Shown: piece after piece, positions 59,038 to 64,000 of the stretch
Layout of the letters: the number at the start of each line of letters is the position of its first letter
How positions within the stretch are numbered: the stretch's first letter is position 1
Origin: Nocardia suismassiliense
GTDB lineage: Bacteria > Actinomycetota > Actinomycetes > Mycobacteriales > Mycobacteriaceae
NCBI RefSeq assembly: GCF_900269665.1
Contig: NZ_LT985361.1
Coordinates: 4,688,223-4,752,222 of the forward strand
Reading direction: 5' to 3'
Length of the DNA: 64,000 bases
The notes under the pieces: generated by a model
The model's input: the letters and a program-made list of their open reading frames with translations, nothing else
What the model was told of the DNA's origin: nothing
The model's database searches: none
Program-made: the position numbers and the translations under genes

Positions 59038-60159
59038 GTGTCCAACGTCTGCAACTACCCGGGCTGTTCCCGACCGATCACGCGCGGCGGGGGACCTGGC
59101 CGCCCTTCGGAATACTGTGACCATCCAGACCACACGCGATGGCGCGCGTGGCGGGAACGTCAACGGCTACAAGAGGAGTCGGAGACACCGGCAGGTTCCG
59201 TCACTGTGACGCAGCAGGGCCCGGTTACTGCTGCCCGGCTCCGCGCGGACGAGCTGCTCACTCAATTCCGTGGGCTCGCTGACCAACTGGGCAACACCCT
59301 GAATGCCGCTGTCGCCGAACTGTCCACCCTGGGCGACCCGTCCGTGGCCGAAGCTCAGGTCCAGGCGGTGCAAGCCGATGCGGCCCGGCGTATCGCCGAG
59401 GCCGAAATGGCCACTGTCGCCGCAGAACAGGCGCGACGCGAGGCGGAGGAGGCGCGTGCGCTCGCCGAGGCTGCCGCCGACGACGCGGCCGGAGCGGCCG
59501 AACGCGCTGAAGCCTTGGTCGCCGACGCCAACAGCACCCGCGACGACGCGCTGCGCGAGGTCGAGCGCGCCACCAGGCAGGCCGCCGACGACGTATTCGC
59601 CGCACGTAGCGAAGCGGAGGCCGAGGTGCGCACCGCGCGGCGTGAGGCTGCTGAGGAAATCGATCGGATTCGCAAGGAAGCCGCCGAACAGGTGGAACGG
59701 GCCGAACGACGAGCAACCACGGAAATCGCGCACGCGCAACGTGAATCAGCGGCACAGGTCAGTGCCGCGCAGTCCGAACGCGATCTTGCCGTCCAGCGCG
59801 CCGCCGACGCCGAACGCGCCACCGAGCGTGCGGAGCAAGCCGCGATGGAACGCATCGAAGCGGCCAACGAGGCTCGCGAGGAATGGCGCAGGGTCCGCGC
59901 CGAACTCGACACCGCCCGCACCGAGCTGGGGGAGATCCGCCGCACCGCCGCCGCCGATCTCGCCACGGTCCGCGCCGAAGCAGCGGCCACCATCGAAAAG
60001 GCGCGCACCGAGGCGGCGCATCGCATCGAGGCGCTGGACGAAGCACGCACCCAAACATTGGCCCGTGCCGAGCGCGCCGAAGCTCAGCTCGATGAACTCC
60101 TCGCCGAAACCCGCCGCAAGCCAGGAACGGTCACCGCGCTGGACAGTAAGGAGGCGTAG
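59038..60159 (+). CDS. Coiled-coil protein with Cys/His N-terminal motif
   Basis: 373 residues from a GTG at 59038. The N-terminus has CNYPGCSRPI and YCDHPDHTRWRAW, a C-x4-C...C-x2-H arrangement that may bind zinc. From about residue 60 to 365 it is one long alanine/glutamate/arginine-rich coiled coil with heptad-like repeats (AEAEVRTARREAAEEIDRIR and many similar). This overall plan resembles plasmid KfrA-like or chromosome-associated actinobacterial proteins that bind DNA at one end and assemble by the coil. It is a single-gene unit ended by a strong hairpin. Function unknown. Confidence 0.7.
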   Translation: MSNVCNYPGCSRPITRGGGPGRPSEYCDHPDHTRWRAWRERQRLQEESETPAGSVTVTQQGPVTAARLRADELLTQFRGLADQLGNTLNAAVAELSTLGDPSVAEAQVQAVQADAARRIAEAEMATVAAEQARREAEEARALAEAAADDAAGAAERAEALVADANSTRDDALREVERATRQAADDVFAARSEAEAEVRTARREAAEEIDRIRKEAAEQVERAERRATTEIAHAQRESAAQVSAAQSERDLAVQRAADAERATERAEQAAMERIEAANEAREEWRRVRAELDTARTELGEIRRTAAADLATVRAEAAATIEKARTEAAHRIEALDEARTQTLARAERAEAQLDELLAETRRKPGTVTALDSKEA

Positions 60160-60168
60160 GCCTGGGTA

Positions 60169-60235
60169 CATGATCAACGGGACATAGCGGCGGCAAAGTG
60201 CGAGAAGGGCTGGCCGCTGTGTCCCGTTGATCATG
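60169..60235. terminator. 22-bp stem downstream of coiled-coil gene
   Basis: Arms at 60169-60190 and 60214-60235 pair over 22 positions with one G-T wobble, around a 23-base loop. The outer arm reads CATGATCAACGGGACA. It starts 10 bp after the stop. There is no T-run, so it works as a GC hairpin, or may be a DNA site. Confidence 0.65.
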
Positions 60236-60489
60236 AAGCAGCGCTGTTGGCGGGACACCATGGCGGGTTCCGGTTACAGGCCCAGTCGGTCGGGGGCGTG
60301 AGTTCGTACTCGGCGATCCGGAGCAGTTCACGGCCCGGATCGAACGGCTACAACGCCAGTCGACATCGGTCCGGAACCCTGCGGCAAAATTCCCGAAAAT
60401 TGGCATGCACGATGATGTCGAGAACCGGTCACCTGCTCCGTCCTAGGGATACATCGGCCAGAACGGCCGACCACACCGAGAGGACGACC

Positions 60490-60987
60490 ATGCAACCGAA
60501 CGAGATCACCGAGGTGCTGAACCGACCGATCAGCCGAGAGCTGCTGGATCGCGACTTCACCCGGCTGGCGTACGTGGCCAAGGACGGCACGCCCCGCAAT
60601 ATCCCGATCGGGTTCACCTGGAACGGTTCGGAGATCGTCATGTGCACCTCGACGAACGCCCCGAAACTGGCGGCCCTGCGCCAGAACCCGATGGTGGCGT
60701 TGACGATCGACACCGAGGTGCATCCACCGAAACTGTTGCTCATCCGCGGTCGAGTCGAGTTGGACGTCGTCGACGGTATCCCGGAGGAGTACATCCAGAT
60801 GAACGGCAGCTACCAGATGACACCCGAGCAGCGCGTCGAGTGGGAGGCGGGGGTTCGGGCGCTGTACGACAGCATGGTCCGGATCGTGGTGACCCCGACG
60901 TGGGCGAAGCTGATCGACTTCGAGACGAACCTGCCGAGCCCGATCGAGGAGCTGATCCAGCAGCGGGCTGAGCGTCAGCAAGCTTGA
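60490..60987 (+). CDS. PPOX-class F420/FMN-dependent protein
   Basis: 165 residues. Split-barrel flavin/F420-binding pattern: FTRLAYVAKDGTPRNIPIGFTWNG, IVMCTSTNAPKLAALRQNPMVALTIDT (split by turns), LLIRGRVELDVVDGIPEEY and ALYDSMVRIVVTPTWAKLIDFE. It resembles the PPOX-class oxidoreductases of mycobacteria, which use F420 or FMN for unknown reductions. ATG at 60490 follows AGAGGA. It is the first of three genes (this, DGPF, ECF42) in the same direction. Confidence 0.8.
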   Translation: MQPNEITEVLNRPISRELLDRDFTRLAYVAKDGTPRNIPIGFTWNGSEIVMCTSTNAPKLAALRQNPMVALTIDTEVHPPKLLLIRGRVELDVVDGIPEEYIQMNGSYQMTPEQRVEWEAGVRALYDSMVRIVVTPTWAKLIDFETNLPSPIEELIQQRAERQQA

Positions 60988-61085
60988 GTCGAAAAATATT
61001 GCGGCGCGATGTCGAGAACCCGCCCGCTGCTTCGTCCCTGAACCAGACCGGCCACAATGGGCCGAGCCACATCAAGGAGAACCTC

Positions 61086-61490
61086 ATGAAGTACCTGTTC
61101 CTCAAGCACTATCGGGGCGCACCCGCATCGGTCAACGGCGTTCCGATGGACCAGTGGACACCGGACGAGATCACGGCCCACGTGCAGTACATGGAGGACT
61201 TCGCCGCTCGACTGCAGAGCTCCGGCGAGTACGTCGACTCGCAGGCTATCGCCCCGGAGGGCACGTTCGTGCGCTACGACGGCGAGGGGCGGCCGCCGGT
61301 CACCGACGGCCCGTTCGCGGAGACCAAGGATCTGGTCGCCGGCTGGATGGTGGTCGACGTGGACAGCTACGAGCGGGCGATCGAGCTCGCCGGTCAGTTG
61401 TCCGCGGCGCCGGGTGCGGGTGGTAAGCCGGTCCAGGAGTGGCTCGAGGTGCGCCCGTTCTGGAGCCCGCCGCCGACCATCACGGAGTGA
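61086..61490 (+). CDS. DGPF/YCII-related protein, partner of ECF42 sigma
   Basis: 134 residues with the signature PPVTDGPFAETKDLVAG. The name-giving DGPF motif marks the family that is consistently encoded next to ECF42 sigma genes. The fold is YCII-like ferredoxin type (MKYLFLKHYRG; VDVDSYERAIELAGQL). The ATG at 61086 has AAGGAG seven bases upstream. The ECF42 gene starts seven bases downstream. DGPF genes are known targets of ECF42 in Streptomyces, so self-contained regulation is expected. Confidence 0.9.
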   Translation: MKYLFLKHYRGAPASVNGVPMDQWTPDEITAHVQYMEDFAARLQSSGEYVDSQAIAPEGTFVRYDGEGRPPVTDGPFAETKDLVAGWMVVDVDSYERAIELAGQLSAAPGAGGKPVQEWLEVRPFWSPPPTITE

Positions 61491-61496
61491 CGCGCT

Positions 61497-62642
61497 GTGG
61501 ATGACGCTCTGCTGCGGGCACTTACGCCCGCGGTGATCGGCATTCTCGGCCGCCGCGGCGCGGACTTCGCGGCGGCCGAGGATGCGGTGCAGGAAGCATT
61601 GCTCGAAGCGGTGCGCGTGTGGCCGGACGATCCGCCGCGCGACCCCAAGGGCTGGTTGGTCACCGTGGCCTGGCGCAAGTTCCTCGACGCCGCTCGCACC
61701 GACACCTCCCGGCGGCGGCGTGAGGAACTGCTCGAGGAGGAGCCCGCGCCCGGCCCGGCGGAAACAGCGGACGACACGCTGAAGCTGTATTTCCTGTGCG
61801 CGCACCCGTCTTTGACGCCCGCGTCGGCCGTCGCGCTGACCCTGCGCGCGGTCGGCGGGCTGACCACGAAACAGATCGCGCAGGCCTACCTCGTGCCGGA
61901 ATCGACCATGGCCCAGCGCATCAGCCGGGCCAAGCGGACCGTGTCGGGGGTCCGGCTGAACCGCGCGGGCGACGTCGGCACGGTGCTGCGCGTGCTCTAT
62001 CTCGTCTTCAACGAGGGCTACTCCGGCGATGTCGACCTTGCCGCCGAGGCGATCCGGCTCACCCGCCAGTTGGCGGTCATGACCAAGCACGAGGAGGTGG
62101 CGGGACTGCTCGCGCTCATGCTGCTGCACCACGCTCGTCGCCCGGCCCGGACTCGCGCCGACGGGAATCTCGTGCCACTCGCGGAACAGGACCGAAGCCT
62201 GTGGGACACCCGCATGATCGCCGAGGGTGTCGACGTCCTGCAAGCCGCACTTAACCGAGATCGACTGGGGGAGTTCCAAGCCCAGGCCGCGATCGCGGCG
62301 CTGCACGCCGACGCGCAAACCGCCGAAGAGACCGACTGGGTGCAGATCGTCGAGTGGTACGACGAACTGCTGCGCCTCACCGACAACCCGGTGGCCCGCC
62401 TCAATCGGGCCGTCGCGGTGGGCGAGGCCGACGGACCGCGGGCCGGACTGGCCGCGTTGGCGGAGCTGGACCCCGGCCTGCCCCGCCATACGGCGGTCGC
62501 GGCGTACCTGCACGAACGCGACGGCGACTTGGTGACCGCGGCACGGCTGTACACCGAAGCCGCCGGGTCGGCCACCAGCCTTCCCGAACGCGTTCATCTC
62601 ACGCGTCAGGCCGCGCGACTCAACACGGAGTTACGCGAGTGA
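61497..62642 (+). CDS. ECF42-type RNA polymerase sigma factor
   Basis: 381 residues from a GTG at 61497. The N-terminal sigma-2 region reads GADFAAAEDAVQEALLEAVRVWPDDPP; a DDTLKLYFLCAHPSLTPASAVALTLRAVGGLTTKQIA segment (split by turns) is sigma-4, followed by IAQAYLVPESTMAQRISRAK. The long C-terminal half has helical, TPR-like repeats (ARLNRAVAVGEADGPRAGL, LYTEAAGSATSLPERVHL) characteristic of group ECF42, which needs this domain instead of an anti-sigma factor. Directly behind the DGPF gene. Confidence 0.9.
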   Translation: MDDALLRALTPAVIGILGRRGADFAAAEDAVQEALLEAVRVWPDDPPRDPKGWLVTVAWRKFLDAARTDTSRRRREELLEEEPAPGPAETADDTLKLYFLCAHPSLTPASAVALTLRAVGGLTTKQIAQAYLVPESTMAQRISRAKRTVSGVRLNRAGDVGTVLRVLYLVFNEGYSGDVDLAAEAIRLTRQLAVMTKHEEVAGLLALMLLHHARRPARTRADGNLVPLAEQDRSLWDTRMIAEGVDVLQAALNRDRLGEFQAQAAIAALHADAQTAEETDWVQIVEWYDELLRLTDNPVARLNRAVAVGEADGPRAGLAALAELDPGLPRHTAVAAYLHERDGDLVTAARLYTEAAGSATSLPERVHLTRQAARLNTELRE

Positions 62643-62768
62643 GCGGAGCCCGATCAGGTCGCTCTGAAATCGTCGCAGCGTCAACGGAATAGGCAACGAT
62701 CGAGACGGTTCGGTCCCATAAACTCGAGACACAACAGCGCCGCGAGGCGGAGCAGGAGGACTCGAAGC

Positions 62769-63440
62769 ATGGCCGTGATCCACGAGACCACGATGGTGCC
62801 CACCAAAGTCGAGTTGTTGGCCTCGTGGTTGCCGACGAGGTCGTGGTATCGCGGCAGCGCTCGCCCGGTGCTGCAGCGGACCGGGGGTTTCCGGCTCGAC
62901 GATCCGGCCGGGGAGGTCGGGATCGAATTCATGGTCGTAACCGACACTTCGGTCGAAGAGCCGGTCACCTACCAGGTGCCGTTCGCCTATCGCGGCGCAC
63001 CGCGCGACGGCGCCGAGGACGCGCTGATCGGCACGTCGATGCACGGTGTGCTCGGGAAACGCTGGCTCTACGACGGGACGCGTGACCCGGTGGTGGTGGC
63101 GCAGATTCTGGCCCTGCTCGGCGGATCGGCACAGCCGCAGGCGCAGCATGCCAGCGCGACGGTGGATGAATCGGTCGCGGTGAGCACACCCGACATCGCC
63201 GTTCCCACACTGGAATCGGAGCCGGTGGTGGCGGAAGACGGATCGTCGCGCACGGACATCATGGTCGGTGCCCAGGTGCCTGGCAGCACCGCGATCGTGC
63301 GGGTGAACCGGGTTCTGCAACCCGGTGACGAGTCCTCCGACCGGGCCGGTGCCGGTCACGTCACCGCATCATGGCAGTCGCCGGACGGTACTTCGGTGCG
63401 TGGCGTGTTCCTGTCCTTCGAAGGTCACGTGGAGAGTTAA
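62769..63440 (+). CDS. Protein resembling the maltokinase N-terminal cap domain
   Basis: 223 residues from ATG at 62769 with AGGAGG nine bases upstream. Residues 1-110 (TTMVPTKVELLASWLPTRSW, GGFRLDDPAGEVGIEFMVV, SMHGVLGKRWLYDGTRDP) look like the N-terminal cap of actinobacterial maltokinase (Pep2/Mak), here without the kinase domain. Residues 120-223 are low-complexity acidic, then a small strand-rich end. Such stand-alone caps occur in actinobacteria; the role is unknown, perhaps in trehalose/glucan metabolism by analogy only. Confidence 0.65.
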   Translation: MAVIHETTMVPTKVELLASWLPTRSWYRGSARPVLQRTGGFRLDDPAGEVGIEFMVVTDTSVEEPVTYQVPFAYRGAPRDGAEDALIGTSMHGVLGKRWLYDGTRDPVVVAQILALLGGSAQPQAQHASATVDESVAVSTPDIAVPTLESEPVVAEDGSSRTDIMVGAQVPGSTAIVRVNRVLQPGDESSDRAGAGHVTASWQSPDGTSVRGVFLSFEGHVES

Positions 63441-63631
63441 CGAGACCTGTGAAAGAGGATGGGCCGCAAGGCTGTCCGCCGACCCAGTGGGGTGTTTGCC
63501 GAAGTAGCGACACCGTAATGGTCGGGCTTCTCGCCGGTTGCGACGCACCGACTGGTTGTCGTGACTGCCGACTATGACCCGGCGTCTGCCACCTCTGTCC
63601 CGACCGTGACGACGGCTATTACTGTCGAGGA

Positions 63632-64000
63632 ATGAACCCGCAGCCGCTTGCCCTGCCATCCGCTGACTGGTCCGCCTGGCTCGCCGATTACGTCGGCGAC
63701 CGATTGCAGTCGGCGTCGGACACGCTGAAGCAGCTGAAAGACGGCACTTCCCGCGACACCAGCACGGTGCTCGGCCGCTGGAACGACGCGGACATCGCGC
63801 TGCGCGGTGCCGAGTCGGCCGCCGGATTGTTCGTCGAGGTCCACCCCGAGTCCGATGTGCGGACGCTGGCCGAGGAGCTGGTCCAGCAGATCGATCGGAG
63901 CAAGACCGATCGCAACCTCGACCGTGCGCTCTACGACATCGTCGCCGCCACCGACCCAGCAGGGCTGGACGAGGTAGCCCTGCGCATGCGCGACCACGTG
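63632..64000 (+). CDS. M3-family metallopeptidase, N-terminal part
   Basis: The frame is open from ATG at 63632 (GAGGA immediately upstream) to the window edge, 123 codons. It reads like the N-terminal helical region of oligopeptidases of the thimet/Dcp type: DTSTVLGRWNDADIALRG, NLDRALYDIVAATDPAGLDEVALRM. In that family these segments precede the catalytic HEFGH zinc motif, which lies outside the window. A cytoplasmic peptidase that degrades short peptides is expected. Confidence 0.75.
   Translation, partial: MNPQPLALPSADWSAWLADYVGDRLQSASDTLKQLKDGTSRDTSTVLGRWNDADIALRGAESAAGLFVEVHPESDVRTLAEELVQQIDRSKTDRNLDRALYDIVAATDPAGLDEVALRMRDHV

Overview
The window is GC-rich, densely coded actinobacterial DNA, most likely from Nocardia or a close relative in the Mycobacteriales. 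This rests on a mycobacterial-type ChoD GMC oxidoreductase, an MMPL transporter, two or three F420-type luciferase-like (LLM) oxidoreductases, a deazaflavin-dependent nitroreductase-like protein, an acyl-CoA carboxylase beta chain, ECF41 and ECF42 sigma factors, and a HelR-type helicase with a rifamycin-associated element (RAE) upstream. No rRNA, tRNA or CRISPR array was seen. Gene order is chromosomal and mosaic: mostly one- to three-gene units, many divergent from their own regulator.

Layout. 1-9.5 kb: hypothetical protein, choD, an NAD-dependent epimerase divergent from a TetR regulator (two operator-like palindromes between them), a type-3 (archaeal/eukaryotic-like) prolyl-tRNA synthetase, a glycosyltransferase-like protein with an apparent farnesoic-acid-methyltransferase-type (FAMeT) beta-sandwich inserted, and a secreted GH1 glycosidase coupled to a 71-residue protein. 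9.5-20.3 kb: LLM oxidoreductase, MMPL transporter, deazaflavin enzyme, BisC/TMAO-reductase-like molybdoenzyme, FetA/FetB transporter, a VOC protein, a divergent LexA, a sirtuin and a DUF488 protein. 20.4-25.8 kb: a SnoaL protein and WYL regulator sharing a short promoter, an alpha/beta hydrolase with a probable ATT start, a perfect 25-bp terminator stem, and a TetR/hydrolase pair with a striking doubled operator. 25.8-33.3 kb: P450 plus ferredoxin, divergent from a PLP enzyme - YheO-type regulator - RidA operon, then a Ser/Thr dehydratase, a hotdog thioesterase and an AraC regulator.

33.4-50.2 kb: acyl-CoA carboxylase beta subunit, hemerythrin protein, two blocks of 20-bp tandem repeats, unknown proteins, LLM enzymes and hydrolases, ECF41 sigma factor facing a SnoaL protein, nicotinamidase, aldo/keto reductase, a BtrH_N-type protein behind a BmrR-like operator, a quinone/FMN reductase divergent from an AraC regulator, and an ATP-dependent DNA ligase.

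50.2-55.6 kb is the most unusual stretch: helR with its RAE, a 53-bp direct repeat, an Rpn/PD-(D/E)XK nuclease gene with a strong internal ribosome binding site and start, a tandem duplication of exactly that 3' segment giving a stand-alone C-terminal ORF, and a tyrosine recombinase. This resembles an accessory island carrying a candidate toxin with an intragenic antitoxin. 55.6-64 kb: carboxylesterase, small membrane protein, SnoaL protein, a coiled-coil protein with a Cys/His N-terminus bracketed by large inverted repeats, a PPOX - DGPF - ECF42 sigma group, a protein resembling the maltokinase N-terminal cap, and the start of an M3 metallopeptidase that runs off the right edge.

Together the window is dominated by redox and xenobiotic-type enzymes (flavin, F420, P450, molybdenum), each next to a one-component regulator or an alternative sigma factor. 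Function assignments come from reading motifs; no database search was run.
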